A DNA stretch of 64,000 bases, from contig CAJJAJ010000009.1 of the NCBI GenBank assembly GCA_905182225.1, positions 96,814 to 160,813 on the forward strand, given 5' to 3'. A program made the translations under genes and the position numbers. Origin of the DNA: an uncultured Aquiluna sp. (lineage in GTDB: Bacteria > Actinomycetota > Actinomycetes > Actinomycetales > Microbacteriaceae). The notes under the pieces were generated by a model that was not told the DNA's origin, did not search any database, and worked only from the letters and a program-made list of their open reading frames with translations. Of this stretch, positions 1 through 10,543 are shown piece after piece. Each line of letters opens with the position of its first letter. Positions within the stretch are counted from its first letter, which is position 1.

Positions 1-235
1 CTAGCGCAGAAAGAGTTTCAACCTTTGGAATAAGCACCGGTGGTGGAACGCTTCTTTCTCTGCCCTTTGTTTTCAGGAGGAGCTCGACAGCCTTTGGGCT
101 AAAAGCGTCCACCGCAATGCCATAAACGGTATCGGTGGGGATTACAACCACCTCGTGGCGCTGCAAGGCCACTTTTGCCTGCCTGAAACCTGTCAATAAG
201 TCAGTGTCGACTGAACAGTCATATACTCGTTGCAT
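1..235 (-). CDS. sua5: Threonylcarbamoyl-AMP synthase (Sua5/YrdC/TsaC), N-terminal part
   Basis: Makes threonylcarbamoyl-AMP from threonine, bicarbonate and ATP for the t6A37 modification of ANN-decoding tRNAs. Only the first 78 codons lie in the window; the gene runs off the left edge. Reading from ATG at 235, the protein begins MQRVYDCSV, then has the family core VVVIPTDTVYGIAVDAF and the KGRERSVPPP segment that replaces the usual KxR substrate-binding stretch of actinobacterial homologues. It lies 12 bases downstream of prmC on the same strand, the usual actinobacterial order, so it is probably the last part of the rho-prfA-prmC transcript. The family call is secure; the total length is unknown. 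Confidence 0.9.
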   Translation of the reverse strand, partial: MQRVYDCSVDTDLLTGFRQAKVALQRHEVVVIPTDTVYGIAVDAFSPKAVELLLKTKGRERSVPPPVLIPKVETLSAL

Positions 236-247
236 ATCTGCCTCCGG

Positions 248-1084
248 CTAAGCTGTCGCACTCACGGCGCGAAGTCTTCCGGTTGAATCCGGATGGACTT
301 GAATCCTGCGCCAATTGTTTTCTAATAGTAATTCACAGATCGAATCAGACTGACCATCGGCATGCTCCAAAACAAGCAATCCACCTTCTCTCAGTATCAG
401 CTTCGTGGTTGCAACGAGATCTCGAACGATATCTAGTCCATCTTCGCCACCGTACAAGGCAAGAGCTGGATCATAATCCCTGACTTCTTGGTCAAGTGGA
501 ACCATGCTGTTGGGAATGTAAGGGGGATTGGAAATAATCAAGTCAAATTGTGGCAAATTACCAATTAGCTCCATAAAGTCACCCTCAAGCAAATCGACAT
601 TTGCCCCGAGTCCGCTGATGTTTGCCCGCGCAAATTCTGCGGCAGCGCTTGATAATTCAATGGCGGTTACTTTTGCATTAGTTTCCTTGGCAATCGAAAT
701 CGCGATTGCACCTGAGCCGGTTCCGATGTCCAATGCCCTAGGTTCTCCTGGCAACAAAGCCAGGAAATCAATTGCGACCTGAACAACCTGCTCGGTCTCT
801 GGGCGTGGAATGAAAACACCCTCGCCAACACTGAGCTCTATTGAGCGAAAAGGCGCCTTGCCGGTAATGTGCTGGAGGGGAACTCTGCTGCAGCGCAGCT
901 CTACTAGATCAAAAAATCCGCTTGGTGCCTCGAGGTCAGCATTAAGAACTAGCTGAGTAGCTAATTCACCCCTTGAGATTTCCAGGCAATGGCACATCAG
1001 CAGCTCTGCCTCTGCCGCCGCCGAAATTATCCCTGCGGCCGAAAGAGAAGCTTCGGCCTGTTTCAAAGAAGTGGAAGCGAGCAC
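248..1084 (-). CDS. prmC: Peptide chain release factor N5-glutamine methyltransferase PrmC
   Basis: Methylates the glutamine of the GGQ motif in release factors 1 and 2, using S-adenosylmethionine, in the cytoplasm. The 278-residue protein has an N-terminal helical release-factor-binding domain, the SAM-binding loop DIGTGSGAIAI (about residues 119-129) and the catalytic NPPY motif (186-189). The start is GTG, and its first base is the last base of the prfA TAG stop, so translation is probably coupled to that of its substrate RF1. Length and motifs are normal for the family. It lies between prfA and sua5 in one operon. Confidence 0.95.
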   Translation of the reverse strand: MLASTSLKQAEASLSAAGIISAAAEAELLMCHCLEISRGELATQLVLNADLEAPSGFFDLVELRCSRVPLQHITGKAPFRSIELSVGEGVFIPRPETEQVVQVAIDFLALLPGEPRALDIGTGSGAIAISIAKETNAKVTAIELSSAAAEFARANISGLGANVDLLEGDFMELIGNLPQFDLIISNPPYIPNSMVPLDQEVRDYDPALALYGGEDGLDIVRDLVATTKLILREGGLLVLEHADGQSDSICELLLENNWRRIQVHPDSTGRLRAVSATA

Positions 1085-2160
1085 TAGCTATCGCCGAATG
1101 CCGCCAGCTGGGCCTCTTCGTCGGTTTGGATGCAAGACTGCACCACCGGCTCCAAAGCTCCGTCCATCACCTGATCCAAGTTGTATGACTTATAACCAGT
1201 GCGATGATCAGCAATCCGGTTCTCAGGAAAGTTATAAGTTCTGATGCGCTCGGAGCGGTCGACGCTTCTGACTTGCGACTTTCTAGCCGCAGACAGCTCG
1301 GCGTTTAGCTCTTCTTGTTGAGCCGCCAAAATCCTCGCACGCAGAACTCGCATCGCCGCATCACGGTTCTGCAGCTGAGACTTTTCGTTCTGCATTGAAA
1401 CCACGATGCCCGTTGGCAAGTGAGTTATTCGAACAGCGGAGTCAGTTGTGTTAACTGACTGGCCGCCAGGTCCGGAAGAACGAAAGACGTCAATTCGAAT
1501 GTCGTTCTGAGAAATCTCTACTTCTTCAGGCTCGTCAACCTCGGGGAAAGCTAAAACACCTACCGCTGAGGTGTGAATTCTTCCCTGAGTTTCAGTCACG
1601 GGAACTCGCTGAACCCTGTGGACTCCACCCTCATATTTCATGTGCGCCCAAACACCCTGGGCCGGATCCGTTGCATTTGACTTAATGGCAACCTGAACGT
1701 CTTTGATTCCGCCCAAATCGCTCTCTGTCTTGCTAAGAACCTCGGTTTTCCAACCTTTAGAGGTCGCGTAGTGCAAATACATCCTCAAAAGATCGGCTGC
1801 GAACAGAGCCGACTCGGCCCCCCCTTCGCCGGCCTTGACTTCGATAATTACATCTCTGCCGTCATCCGGGTCTCTTGGGATAAGTAGCCGTCTGAGCTTT
1901 TCGCTGGCTTCGGCAAGTTGCTTTTCCAAGATTGGAAGTTCCTCAGCAAATGCGACATCCTCTTTAGATAGTTCCTTGGCTGCGGCCAAGTCATCATCCA
2001 AACCGCGCACCAACTCATCAGCGCCCATAATGGCGCTCAGCTCGGCATAGCGTCTATTAATCTTCTTAGCCAAACCAGGGTTGGTGTGGATTGCCGAGTC
2101 ACTGAGTTGCTCCTGCAAACTCGCGTGCTCAGCCCTTAGGCCCGCAAGCGAATCAACCAA
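1084..2160 (-). CDS. prfA: Peptide chain release factor 1 (RF1)
   Basis: Recognises UAA and UAG in the ribosomal A site and triggers peptidyl-tRNA hydrolysis. The 358-residue protein has the coiled N-terminal domain, the PVT tripeptide anticodon (about 187-189), which marks RF1 rather than RF2, and the catalytic GGQ (232-234) inside [16 protein letters not shown]. The start is TTG, one base after the rho stop codon, so it is probably coupled to rho translation. The next gene, prmC, overlaps it by one base and modifies its GGQ glutamine. An entirely standard housekeeping gene. Confidence 0.96.
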   Translation of the reverse strand: MVDSLAGLRAEHASLQEQLSDSAIHTNPGLAKKINRRYAELSAIMGADELVRGLDDDLAAAKELSKEDVAFAEELPILEKQLAEASEKLRRLLIPRDPDDGRDVIIEVKAGEGGAESALFAADLLRMYLHYATSKGWKTEVLSKTESDLGGIKDVQVAIKSNATDPAQGVWAHMKYEGGVHRVQRVPVTETQGRIHTSAVGVLAFPEVDEPEEVEISQNDIRIDVFRSSGPGGQSVNTTDSAVRITHLPTGIVVSMQNEKSQLQNRDAAMRVLRARILAAQQEELNAELSAARKSQVRSVDRSERIRTYNFPENRIADHRTGYKSYNLDQVMDGALEPVVQSCIQTDEEAQLAAFGDS

Positions 2161-2161
2161 G

Positions 2162-3850
2162 TTATTCTCCGTCGGAATCCGAAGGAACTGGCATTGACTT
2201 CTCCAGCTTCAGCAAGAACTCAACGTTGCTCGCTGTTTCCTTCAAGCGGTTGAGAACTAACTCGAGGGCCTGCTGCTGCTCAAGACCTGCAAGTGCTCTG
2301 CGGAGCTTCCAAATAATCTTGGTCTCCTGAGGGCTCATTAGAAGCTCTTCACGTCTGGTGCCAGATGCATTGATGTCAACGGCAGGGAAGATTCGCTTGT
2401 CAGCAAGCTGACGTGAGAGCCTGAGCTCCATGTTTCCGGTTCCCTTGAACTCCTCGAAGATAACCTCGTCCATTTTGGATCCGGTATCAACAAGGGCAGT
2501 CGCCAAAATGGTCAGCGATCCACCGAATTCAATGTTTCTGGCGGCACCAAAGAAACGCTTCGGTGGGTAGAGAGCAGAAGAATCAACTCCTCCGGACAAA
2601 ATTCGTCCAGATGCCGGTGCACTCAGGTTGTAGGCACGACCCAATCTCGTGATTGAGTCAAGCAAAATAACTACATCATGACCCATCTCCACCAGGCGCT
2701 TTGCGCGCTCAATAGCGAGCTCGGCAACCGTTGTGTGATCCTCTGCAGGACGATCAAATGTGGATGCAATTACCTCACCCTTGACGGTGCGCTGCATGTC
2801 CGTAACTTCTTCTGGTCGCTCGTCAACCAAAACAACCATCAGGTGTACCTCAGGGTTGTTGGTTGAAATAGCGTTGGCAATAGCCTGAAGAACTAGTGTC
2901 TTACCGGCCTTTGGCGGCGAAACAATAAGTCCACGCTGCCCCTTGCCGATTGGAGCAACTAGGTCAATAATTCTCGTCGAGAGGCGTTTGTTGTCAGTTT
3001 CTAGACGCAATCGAGTGTCCGGGTAAAGCGGAGTCAACTTACCAAACTCAACCCTCTCAGCCGACTCTTCAAGAGTCTGCCCGTTCAAGCTTTCAATCTT
3101 GACTAAAGCATTGAATTTTTGACGCTGATTGCTCTCGTTATCACGTGGTTGACGAATCGAACCGACAACCGCATCGCCCTTACGCATGCCGTATTTCTTT
3201 ACCTGCCCCAAGGAAACGTAAACATCGTTATCGCCGGGAAGGTAACCGGAGGTTCGGAGGAACGCGTAGTTGTCGAGCACGTCCAAAATTCCAGCAACTG
3301 GGATCAGGACATCATCTTCACTTACTTCAGGCTCTGCTTCATCCTGTGATCCACGTCCACGTCCACGATCGCGGTCACGATCGCGGTAACGTCCACGTCG
3401 GTTACGGTTTCCACCGCGACGCTCGTCATCCCTGTCGCGTTGGTTTTCGCGGTCACCGCTTCGGGTTTCGCTATCTTCTTTATTTGAACGTTCTGGCCTT
3501 TGACCAGTTTTTGGCTCAGCGTCGTTAGCAGAGTCGGTCTTTTTCTCTGACCGATCGTTGTTGGAAGCCGGCTTGCTTGAGCCGGTCTTGTCGCTGGAAG
3601 ATTCAGATGAGGACTTCTTGGCAGAAGCCTCAGAAGTTTCAGAAGATTCAGGAGTTGACTTAGAGGCAGTGCTGCGGCGCCTGGCCGGTGCCTTCTTTGG
3701 CTCGGCGTCTGAATTGGCCTCAGGCTTGTCAGCCTTGACTGTTTTACTTGCTTGCTTTGGAGCCTCGCTGGCTACCTTGGTTTCTGACGAATCAGAACCG
3801 GTCGCTCGCCTGGAACGGCGAACGGGCTTATCTTGTTGGATTTCATCCAT
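2162..3850 (-). CDS. rho: Transcription termination factor Rho with long charged N-terminal extension
   Basis: Hexameric RNA-dependent ATPase that ends transcription at C-rich unstructured RNA. The 562-residue protein has a roughly 175-residue low-complexity N-terminus (K/S/E-rich, then an RN/RD/RG-rich stretch at about 148-167). The cold-shock-like primary RNA-binding domain follows at about 180-260, then the ATPase with Walker [13 protein letters not shown] (307-318) and DERPEEV. Extra charged N-termini are usual in high-GC Gram-positives. Here the small helical Rho N-terminal (SAP-like) domain that I expect before the extension is not evident, and an in-frame TGA lies five codons upstream of the ATG, so the ORF cannot be extended. 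A 73-base gap separates it from thrB, so it may have its own promoter. Confidence 0.95.
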   Translation of the reverse strand: MDEIQQDKPVRRSRRATGSDSSETKVASEAPKQASKTVKADKPEANSDAEPKKAPARRRSTASKSTPESSETSEASAKKSSSESSSDKTGSSKPASNNDRSEKKTDSANDAEPKTGQRPERSNKEDSETRSGDRENQRDRDDERRGGNRNRRGRYRDRDRDRGRGRGSQDEAEPEVSEDDVLIPVAGILDVLDNYAFLRTSGYLPGDNDVYVSLGQVKKYGMRKGDAVVGSIRQPRDNESNQRQKFNALVKIESLNGQTLEESAERVEFGKLTPLYPDTRLRLETDNKRLSTRIIDLVAPIGKGQRGLIVSPPKAGKTLVLQAIANAISTNNPEVHLMVVLVDERPEEVTDMQRTVKGEVIASTFDRPAEDHTTVAELAIERAKRLVEMGHDVVILLDSITRLGRAYNLSAPASGRILSGGVDSSALYPPKRFFGAARNIEFGGSLTILATALVDTGSKMDEVIFEEFKGTGNMELRLSRQLADKRIFPAVDINASGTRREELLMSPQETKIIWKLRRALAGLEQQQALELVLNRLKETASNVEFLLKLEKSMPVPSDSDGE

Positions 3851-3923
3851 GTTTGTTATTACTCATTTCTATGCGGCGAACTGCCGTTGTGTTGAAACTT
3901 GAGAAAGATACAGTGGCGGGCTT

Positions 3924-4841
3924 TTAGGTGCCTGATCCTGACTGCACTAAAAGACTAGCACCTTTGACATCAACCGCAAGGGCTAAAACTCTCCAGTCGG
4001 GGAAAGAGCTCTCGACAAGAGATATGGCTGCCATTCGTTTTGCCGGGTCGTCTTCCAAAACCAAAACCGAAGGACCCGCCCCAGACACCACTGCCGGATG
4101 GCCTTGGGCTCTCAACTTTTCAATCAGAGCCGATGTTTCCGGCATTGCGCTATATCGGTAGCTCTGGTGCAACCGGTCCTCGGTTGCCGCCAACATTAGT
4201 TCTGGGCTCTGGGTTAGCGCCGCAACCAGCAGTGCCGACCTGGAAACGTTGAATACGGCATCAGTGTGTGGGACAGATTCCGGCTGCAAGCTTCTGGCTA
4301 GCTTTGTGGACATCTGATGCGGTGGAACCAAGACCAATGGAGAAACTCCTCGATGAACCGTTAGTTTCTTGTGTCGAGGAACCCCGTCCTCCTCCACCCA
4401 TGCAATGGTCAAACCGCCAAATAGTGCCGGCGCAACATTGTCGGGGTGACCCTCTAGTTCCGTGGCAAACGCCAAAAGTTGTTGTTCACTAATTTCAATC
4501 TCGTCTTGCAAGAGACCGGCTGCAAGCATGATGCCACCGGCTACCGCTGCTCCAGAAGAGCCCATTCCTCTGCCGTGAGGAATGTTGTTTTCGCATCTAA
4601 TTTTTAGACCCGGGACTTTTTTACCGAGCTTGTTGAAAACTAGGGCCAAAGACTTATAAATCAGATTTGATTCATCTAGAGGAATGTCGCCGACCCCCTC
4701 ACCCGAAACTGAAATTCCTAGACCCGAGGACACTACTTCTGCTTCGTAGCTGTCGTAAAAGGAAAGTGCCATGCCTAGAGTGTCGAAGCCAGGGCCGAGG
4801 TTGGCAGTGGTTGCTGGGATTTTAACAGTTACTATTTTCAC
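3924..4841 (-). CDS. thrB: Homoserine kinase
   Basis: Phosphorylates L-homoserine with ATP, the step before threonine synthase. The 305-residue protein is a GHMP kinase: an N-terminal strand with PATTANLGPGFDTLG, the glycine/serine-rich ATP loop PHGRGMGSSGAAVAGG at about 88-103, and a C-terminal GAGPSVLVL. Its GTG start overlaps the thrC stop in the arrangement GTGA (4 bases), which suggests coupled translation. It is the last of the aspartate-family genes lysA-hom-thrC-thrB before rho. Length is normal, and no feedback or leader element is visible in front of it. Confidence 0.95.
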   Translation of the reverse strand: MKIVTVKIPATTANLGPGFDTLGMALSFYDSYEAEVVSSGLGISVSGEGVGDIPLDESNLIYKSLALVFNKLGKKVPGLKIRCENNIPHGRGMGSSGAAVAGGIMLAAGLLQDEIEISEQQLLAFATELEGHPDNVAPALFGGLTIAWVEEDGVPRHKKLTVHRGVSPLVLVPPHQMSTKLARSLQPESVPHTDAVFNVSRSALLVAALTQSPELMLAATEDRLHQSYRYSAMPETSALIEKLRAQGHPAVVSGAGPSVLVLEDDPAKRMAAISLVESSFPDWRVLALAVDVKGASLLVQSGSGT

Positions 4842-5920
4842 TTTTCGCGCTCCAGTCCCAGGATTCCAGCCACCGCGTCGGCGGTTGCTCCAACCTTTTT
4901 TGGCTTGATTGAGCGACCACGCTCGTCTTTTAGAGCCCAGTCGGGATCTTTCAGGCCGTGGCCTGTAACTGTAACCACCACGGTGTTCACGGCCGGGAGG
5001 TTTCCCTGCTGCTCTAGTTTATAAAGACCTGCAGCACCGGTTGCACTCGAAGGCTCAACGAAAACGCCGCACTCCTGAGACAAGAATCGATGCATCCATA
5101 AAATTTGCTTGTCACTAACGGCATCAAAACCGCCGTCGGAGTCCCGCTTCGCCTCTTGAGCTAAATCCCAAGAAGCCGGATTGCCGATCCTGATGGCAGT
5201 GGCTATAGTTTCCGGCTTTGCCACCGGTGATCCCTTGATGAATGGAGCAGATCCCTCAGCCTGAATGCCATAGAGCTTCGGAAGCTTCTTGATTCTCCCA
5301 TCCGAAACTTCTTCCCGGTAACCAAGGTGGTAGGCGGAGATGTTGCCGGCATTGCCCAGCGGCATCGCGTGGAGATCTGGTGCCTCACCAAGAACATCGA
5401 CCACTTCAAAAGCCGCTGTCTTTTGTCCTTGAAGTCGGTAAGGGTTTACGGAGTTCACCAAGAACACCGGATAGTTTTCACTTAACTCACGCGCAAGCCG
5501 AAGGCAGTCATCGAAGTTTCCACGAACCTGCAAAATCTTTGCCTTGTGTGCGACGGCCTGAGACAGCTTTCCCCAAGAAATTTTTCCGGCGGGCACCAAT
5601 ACAACTGACTGCATTCCGGCCTTAACAGCGTAGGCCGCTGCGGCTGCGGAAGTGTTCCCCGTAGAGGCAGCTATCACCGCTTTGGCGCCGTGAGCTTTTG
5701 CCTTTGAGACAGCGGTAGTCATTCCTCGGTCCTTGAACGATCCGGTTGGGTTCATTCCTTCAAATTTCAAGTGAACATTTCCCACGTCCAACAACTTTGC
5801 AAGAGCAGGTGCCTCGATTAGAGGAGTGCCGCCTTCGCCCAAGGTCACAATCGGATCCCCAGTTTCAAATGGCAACCGATCCATGTACTCGCGAATTACT
5901 CCTCGCCATTGGTGCGCCAT
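4838..5920 (-). CDS. thrC: Threonine synthase
   Basis: PLP-dependent conversion of O-phosphohomoserine to threonine plus phosphate. The 360-residue protein is of the short actinobacterial type. The PLP-binding lysine lies in NPTGSFKDRGMT (about residues 57-68), and the phosphate loop is PLGNAGNISAYHLG. The ATG shares its A with the hom stop (TGATG), and the 3' end overlaps thrB by 4 bases, so hom-thrC-thrB form a coupled unit. Fold type II enzymes resemble one another, but the neighbours settle the identity. Confidence 0.95.
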   Translation of the reverse strand: MAHQWRGVIREYMDRLPFETGDPIVTLGEGGTPLIEAPALAKLLDVGNVHLKFEGMNPTGSFKDRGMTTAVSKAKAHGAKAVIAASTGNTSAAAAAYAVKAGMQSVVLVPAGKISWGKLSQAVAHKAKILQVRGNFDDCLRLARELSENYPVFLVNSVNPYRLQGQKTAAFEVVDVLGEAPDLHAMPLGNAGNISAYHLGYREEVSDGRIKKLPKLYGIQAEGSAPFIKGSPVAKPETIATAIRIGNPASWDLAQEAKRDSDGGFDAVSDKQILWMHRFLSQECGVFVEPSSATGAAGLYKLEQQGNLPAVNTVVVTVTGHGLKDPDWALKDERGRSIKPKKVGATADAVAGILGLEREK

Positions 5921-7224
5921 CAGAGCCCTTCCACCCGGATTACCGAGTTCACGTTTACGACCGCCGCATTTTTGCTAAGAGCAACTGCTACTTTTTCCAG
6001 GTCGGATTCCAAAGCCACGTGTGTCATCACGGTTAGCACCGCAGCCGCATCCTGATCCGCTGGACTCTGCTGAACAGTCTCGACGCTCACTCCATTTTCG
6101 GCAAACACCGATGCTATCGACGCCAGCACTCCGGCCTCATCGGAAACCTCGAGAGTGATTTGGAATCTGGTAACAACTGACTGAACCGGAAGGATTTCTA
6201 AATTCGCATGGGTTGAGTCTGCAAGTCCTGGCCCTCCTGCCAAGTGGCGCTTAGCAGCGCTAACCAAGTCGCCAAGGATGGCTGAGGCTGTTTCCTTTCC
6301 ACCGGCACCTGCGCCGTAAAACATCAGCTCCCCGGCCGACTCTGCTTCAACAAAAACGGCGTTGTAGGCTCCGCGAACCGCAGCGAGAGGGTGAGACAGG
6401 GGAATCAAAGTCGGGTGGACCCTAATTACTATTCCTTCCTTATCACCATTCGAGGCGCGTTCGCAGATCGCCAAAAGCTTCACCGCGTAACCGGCTGTGC
6501 GAGCAGCGTTAATTTGTTGGGCAGTGATCTTTGTTATTCCCTCGCGATAAACGGACTCGACCGGAACCTCTGAGTGAAAAGCCAAGGACGCGATGATCGA
6601 CGCCTTACTCTGAGCGTCAAAGCCCTCAATGTCTGCGGTTGGGTCGGCTTCGGCGTAACCAAGCTTCTTCGCAAGTTCCAGAGCGTCACCAAACTCAGCG
6701 CCGGTTGACTCCATTCGATCCAAAATAAAATTAGTCGTGCCGTTGACGATACCCATCACCCGGTTTATTTTGTCGCCGGCCAAAGACTCACGCAGCGGCC
6801 TGATAATCGGTATTGCCCCTGCTACAGCGGCCTCAAAATAAAGCTGGGCGCCAAGCTGGTCAGCCAATCCGAATAATTCCGGTCCATGGGCCGCAATGAG
6901 GGCCTTATTGGCGGTGACAACATCAGCACCAGACTCGAGCGCAAGCTTGATCCAAGACCTGGCCGGCTCAATGCCTCCAATTAGTTCAATGACTACGTCG
7001 CTACCAAGAATTAGTGATTCAGCATCCTCGGTCAATAACTCCTCTGGCAAATCAAAATCTCGCTCCGCCTTCAAATTTCTTACCGCGATACCTGAAAGCT
7101 CGAGGGTCGTTCCTACTCGGCTCGCAAGCTCTTCAGAGTTCTCAAGAAGCAACCTGGCTACCTGCGACCCGACCGAGCCTGCTCCCAATAGTGCAACTCT
7201 GATTGGTCTATACGCGCTTTGCAT
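5920..7224 (-). CDS. hom: Homoserine dehydrogenase
   Basis: NAD(P)H-dependent reduction of aspartate semialdehyde to homoserine, the branch point toward threonine and methionine. The 434-residue protein has an N-terminal Rossmann motif LLGAGSVGSQVARLL, the catalytic region with GIVNGTTNFIL and KLGYAEADPTADIEGFDAQ, and a C-terminal ACT domain (about 350-434) of the kind used for threonine feedback inhibition. It starts with ATG two bases after the lysA stop and overlaps thrC by one base. Confidence 0.96.
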   Translation of the reverse strand: MQSAYRPIRVALLGAGSVGSQVARLLLENSEELASRVGTTLELSGIAVRNLKAERDFDLPEELLTEDAESLILGSDVVIELIGGIEPARSWIKLALESGADVVTANKALIAAHGPELFGLADQLGAQLYFEAAVAGAIPIIRPLRESLAGDKINRVMGIVNGTTNFILDRMESTGAEFGDALELAKKLGYAEADPTADIEGFDAQSKASIIASLAFHSEVPVESVYREGITKITAQQINAARTAGYAVKLLAICERASNGDKEGIVIRVHPTLIPLSHPLAAVRGAYNAVFVEAESAGELMFYGAGAGGKETASAILGDLVSAAKRHLAGGPGLADSTHANLEILPVQSVVTRFQITLEVSDEAGVLASIASVFAENGVSVETVQQSPADQDAAAVLTVMTHVALESDLEKVAVALSKNAAVVNVNSVIRVEGL

Positions 7225-7226
7225 TT

Positions 7227-8630
7227 CTAAGCCTCTCCTGGCTCAAAGCCGGCATCTCGATTTAGCAAATCTCTCTCGGTTTCCGCCCTGATAAGCACCC
7301 TGGCGGCACCGCCCTTGACTGCTATAACAGCAGGTCTAGGCAGATAGTTGTAATTAGAAGATAGCGAAAAGCAATACGCTCCGGTTGCTGGCACGGCGAG
7401 CAAATCATTAACCGACACATCGGCTGGCAATAATGCATGTCTCACAACAATGTCGCCTGACTCACAGTGCTTACCAACGACTCGACTAAGTGTTGCTTCG
7501 GCATCGGACGAACGAGAGGCAATCGCCGCACTGTACTCGGCCTCGTAAAGAGCGGACCTGATGTTGTCGCTCATGCCGCCGTCGACGCTTACATACTTTC
7601 TTGAAGCCGCGGCGCCTTGGTCTGTTACGTGAACATCCTTGAGGGTTCCGACGGAGTAAATTGTTACGCCGGCAGGCCCGGCGATAACCCTGCCGGGCTC
7701 AAACGCAAGCGCAGGCACCGGAATTCCAAGCTGCTCGCACTTCTGGGCTACGGCGGTTGTTATTCGGCCGGCCATTTCATCCAGCGGCAATGGCCGGTCA
7801 GCCTGGGTGTAGCTGATACCGAAGCCTCCACCGAGATTCAGTTCTGGAACATCTCCACCGGCCAAAAGCTTCGCATGCACTTCAAGTAAGCGCTCAGCAG
7901 CCGCAACAAAACCGTCAACAACAAAGATTTGCGATCCTATGTGCGAGTGAAGTCCTAAAAACTTCAACTGCGAGTGGGACCGAATCTTTTCGACCATGTC
8001 TGGCACGTCGACCAGAGCGATACCAAATTTTTGGTCCTCACGCGCGGTTGCCAAGTATTCATGGGTAAACGCGTGGACGCCAGTGTTTACTCGCAGCCGA
8101 ACTGCTTGGACTTTGTCCTGAGCGCTTGCGACCGAGGCAATGCGCTCTATCTCTAGTTCTGAGTCAATGACAATGGCCCCGACTCCAGCCGAAATAGCTC
8201 GGCCGATTTCGACGAGTGACTTATTGTTCCCGTGAAGTCCGATTCTCGGTCCTTCAATTCCGGCAGCCAGGGCTACTGCTAGCTCTCCGCTTGTAGAAAC
8301 ATCTATCGAAAGACCAGCTTGGTCAACCCACCTAACCACCTCGGTTGTCAAGAGCGCCTTGGAAGCGTAATAGCACTTGGCAGTCGTGCCAATTTTCTGG
8401 GCGGCATCGGAGAAGGCTCTGCGCGTGCTCATAAGACGCGACTCAAAATCCTCTTGGTCGACAACATAAAGCGGAGAACCAAACTGACGGACTAGGTCAG
8501 AAGCGGTCTGACCGCCAACTAAAAGCTCGCCGCGTTCATTGCGCTTGGCAGTTCTCGGCCAAATTCTTGGATCCAGCTCGGAAAGGCTAGCTGGCGTCTC
8601 CAGCCACTCAGGCGTGAGCGGATTCTTCAT
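7227..8630 (-). CDS. lysA: Diaminopimelate decarboxylase
   Basis: PLP-dependent decarboxylation of meso-diaminopimelate to L-lysine. The 467-residue protein is a fold III (alanine-racemase-like barrel) enzyme: the PLP lysine is in CYYASKALLTTEVV, with HSHIGSQI, a glycine-rich LNLGGGFGISY phosphate loop, GRVIAGPAG and the active-site CESGDIV. It lies between argS and hom with two-base gaps on both sides, the canonical actinobacterial order. dapD and dapE, which act earlier in the pathway, are about 35 kb away in this window. Confidence 0.96.
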   Translation of the reverse strand: MKNPLTPEWLETPASLSELDPRIWPRTAKRNERGELLVGGQTASDLVRQFGSPLYVVDQEDFESRLMSTRRAFSDAAQKIGTTAKCYYASKALLTTEVVRWVDQAGLSIDVSTSGELAVALAAGIEGPRIGLHGNNKSLVEIGRAISAGVGAIVIDSELEIERIASVASAQDKVQAVRLRVNTGVHAFTHEYLATAREDQKFGIALVDVPDMVEKIRSHSQLKFLGLHSHIGSQIFVVDGFVAAAERLLEVHAKLLAGGDVPELNLGGGFGISYTQADRPLPLDEMAGRITTAVAQKCEQLGIPVPALAFEPGRVIAGPAGVTIYSVGTLKDVHVTDQGAAASRKYVSVDGGMSDNIRSALYEAEYSAAIASRSSDAEATLSRVVGKHCESGDIVVRHALLPADVSVNDLLAVPATGAYCFSLSSNYNYLPRPAVIAVKGGAARVLIRAETERDLLNRDAGFEPGEA

Positions 8631-8632
8631 AG

Positions 8633-10291
8633 CTACATCCTCTCCGGGGCGCTAACCCCAAGTAACCCAAGTCCATTTGCAAGTACTTGCGTGCACGCAT
8701 CATTGAGCCAAAGCCTGGAGCGATGGACAGTTTCTACAGGGTCCCCCGAGAGTGGAATTACTCGACAGTGGTCGTAGAAACGGTGATAAGTACCCGCCAA
8801 TTCTTCCAGATATCTGGCAACCCGGTGAGGTTCGCGGAATTCACTTGCAGTTTCGACCACCTGAGGGAATTGAGCCAGTTGTGCAATCAGATTCTGCTCG
8901 CTCAAATGGGAAAGAGCTTCCGGAACAAACTCACTCCTTTCCACCAGCTGCGCCGAGGCGTTTTTAGAGACCTGCCTGGTCCTGGCGTGAGCATATTGAA
9001 CGTAGAAAACTGGATTGTCGTTGGTCTTTTTTGTCAAAACCTCAAGATCAACATCCAGGCTTGAGTTAATTGATGATCGAGCGAGTGAATATCGGGCCGC
9101 ATCAACGCCAACCGCCTCGACAAGATCCTCCATGGTTATTACTGTTCCAGCTCGTTTAGACATTTTCACCGGCTGACCTGCTCGAACCAGATTGACCATT
9201 TGCCCGATCAGAATCTCCATATGCTTGCCAGGAGTGTCGCCAAAAGCAGCGCAAATGGCCATCATGCGCTGAACATAGCCGTGATGATCTGCGCCAAGCA
9301 TATAAAGGCACTGATCAAAGCCACGTTCTCGCTTGTCCAGGTAATAAGCGATATCCCCAGCGATGTAGGCATTGGAGCCATCAGATTTGACAATCACGCG
9401 ATCGCGATCGTCGCCGAAGGTGCTCGAGCGCAACCAGGTTGCCCCGTCCTCAACAAAGGTGTGCCCTTTTTCGCCGAGCCTCAGAATTGACTGTTCGACT
9501 GCTCCGGACTCATACATCGAATGCTCGTGGAAAAAAACATCGAAATCGACGCCGAAATCGTGCAGCGACTTTCTTATTTGGGCGAACATTAGCTCGACGC
9601 CAGCCGACCTAAAGGCCTCCTGCGTTTCGTCGGGTTCGAGACTTAGAGGGTCTTTTCCGGATTGGTCCATGACGGTATTGGCAATGTCGAAAATATATTG
9701 GCCAGAATAGCCATCTTCGGGAGCCGGTTCGTTCTTCGCTGCAGCAACCAAGGACCTAGCGAACCTATCAATCTGCCCACCGTGATCATTAAAGTAATAC
9801 TCGCGAGTCACTTCGGCACCGGAAAAATCAAAGATTCGAGCTAAGGAGTCTCCCACCGCGGCCCAACGGGTTCCGCCTAGGTGAATTGGTCCAGTGGGGT
9901 TTGCCGAGACAAATTCAAGGTTCAGCTTTACTCCCACCAGGCTGTCTCCGCGACCAAAGTCGACACCCTGATCGACGATGGTTTTCACCAACGACGCAGA
10001 GGCCCCGGTCGAAACGAACAAGTTAATGAACCCCGGGCCTGCAATTTCAACCTTGGAGATGCCTTCGACTGTTTCAAGCTTGGAAGCCAGAATTTCGGCA
10101 AATTGCCTTGGCGTCATCCCAAAGGACTTACCCAACTGCATAGCCACGTTCGTGGCCCAATCGCCGTGGTCGCGATTCTTAGGTCGTTCAACAACCACAG
10201 AACTTGGAATTTCGGCTTGAGCCAGTCCTCCCTCAGCCATGAGCTGACTCAGTGCATTGAGAATCGCACTCGATAGCTGTTCTGGGGTCAT
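8633..10291 (-). CDS. argS: Arginyl-tRNA synthetase
   Basis: Charges tRNA-Arg with arginine. The 552-residue class Ia synthetase has the N-terminal additional domain for the tRNA elbow (about 1-100), the HIGH-type motif in [14 protein letters not shown], the KMSKR loop in [12 protein letters not shown] and a C-terminal DALR anticodon-binding domain. It is the first gene of the operon running through lysA and the threonine genes. A TATGAT-like minus 10 box lies about 60 bases upstream, and a tRNA-Arg gene lies upstream on the opposite strand. Confidence 0.97.
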   Translation of the reverse strand: MTPEQLSSAILNALSQLMAEGGLAQAEIPSSVVVERPKNRDHGDWATNVAMQLGKSFGMTPRQFAEILASKLETVEGISKVEIAGPGFINLFVSTGASASLVKTIVDQGVDFGRGDSLVGVKLNLEFVSANPTGPIHLGGTRWAAVGDSLARIFDFSGAEVTREYYFNDHGGQIDRFARSLVAAAKNEPAPEDGYSGQYIFDIANTVMDQSGKDPLSLEPDETQEAFRSAGVELMFAQIRKSLHDFGVDFDVFFHEHSMYESGAVEQSILRLGEKGHTFVEDGATWLRSSTFGDDRDRVIVKSDGSNAYIAGDIAYYLDKRERGFDQCLYMLGADHHGYVQRMMAICAAFGDTPGKHMEILIGQMVNLVRAGQPVKMSKRAGTVITMEDLVEAVGVDAARYSLARSSINSSLDVDLEVLTKKTNDNPVFYVQYAHARTRQVSKNASAQLVERSEFVPEALSHLSEQNLIAQLAQFPQVVETASEFREPHRVARYLEELAGTYHRFYDHCRVIPLSGDPVETVHRSRLWLNDACTQVLANGLGLLGVSAPERM

Positions 10292-10349
10292 GGCTAATTC
10301 CTAAATTTAGGCAAGGTGAGTCGCTCTGCACAAGCCGTTATGAACTTAA

Positions 10350-10355
10350 ATCATA
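10350..10355 (-). promoter_or_regulatory. Possible minus 10 box for the argS operon
   Basis: Read on the minus strand the sequence is TATGAT, five of six matches to TATAAT, 59 bases upstream of the argS ATG. I could not find a good minus 35 at 16-18 bases, so this is only a candidate. The rest of the 252-base gap between argS and the tRNA-Arg gene (10292-10543) holds no ORF or stable repeat that I can support. Confidence 0.3.
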
Positions 10356-10543
10356 CCCTCAATGCTGTTTACAGCGTGGCTTCGCGCCCCAAGCGCTGCA
10401 TCGAAATATTCATCTTTTGACTTATCCGTGGCATGAAAATCGACTCGGCATACACACAGTTTTTGGTCTGGCTGCACAGACAAAACCCTCGGCATCTAAA
10501 AGCTGGTTTCACTTGCTCGACTAGTAAGCTGGCAGAACCCTAG

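Noticed and set aside
3145..3528. 127-residue plus-strand ORF rich in R, H and V, opposite rho
   Set aside because: It mirrors the RN/RD/RG-encoding tract of rho on the other strand; no ribosome site or recognisable family.
10292..10543. Possible leader peptide, T-box or riboswitch ahead of argS
   Set aside because: No specifier loop, antiterminator, terminator hairpin or conserved riboswitch core is visible; only a candidate minus 10 box.
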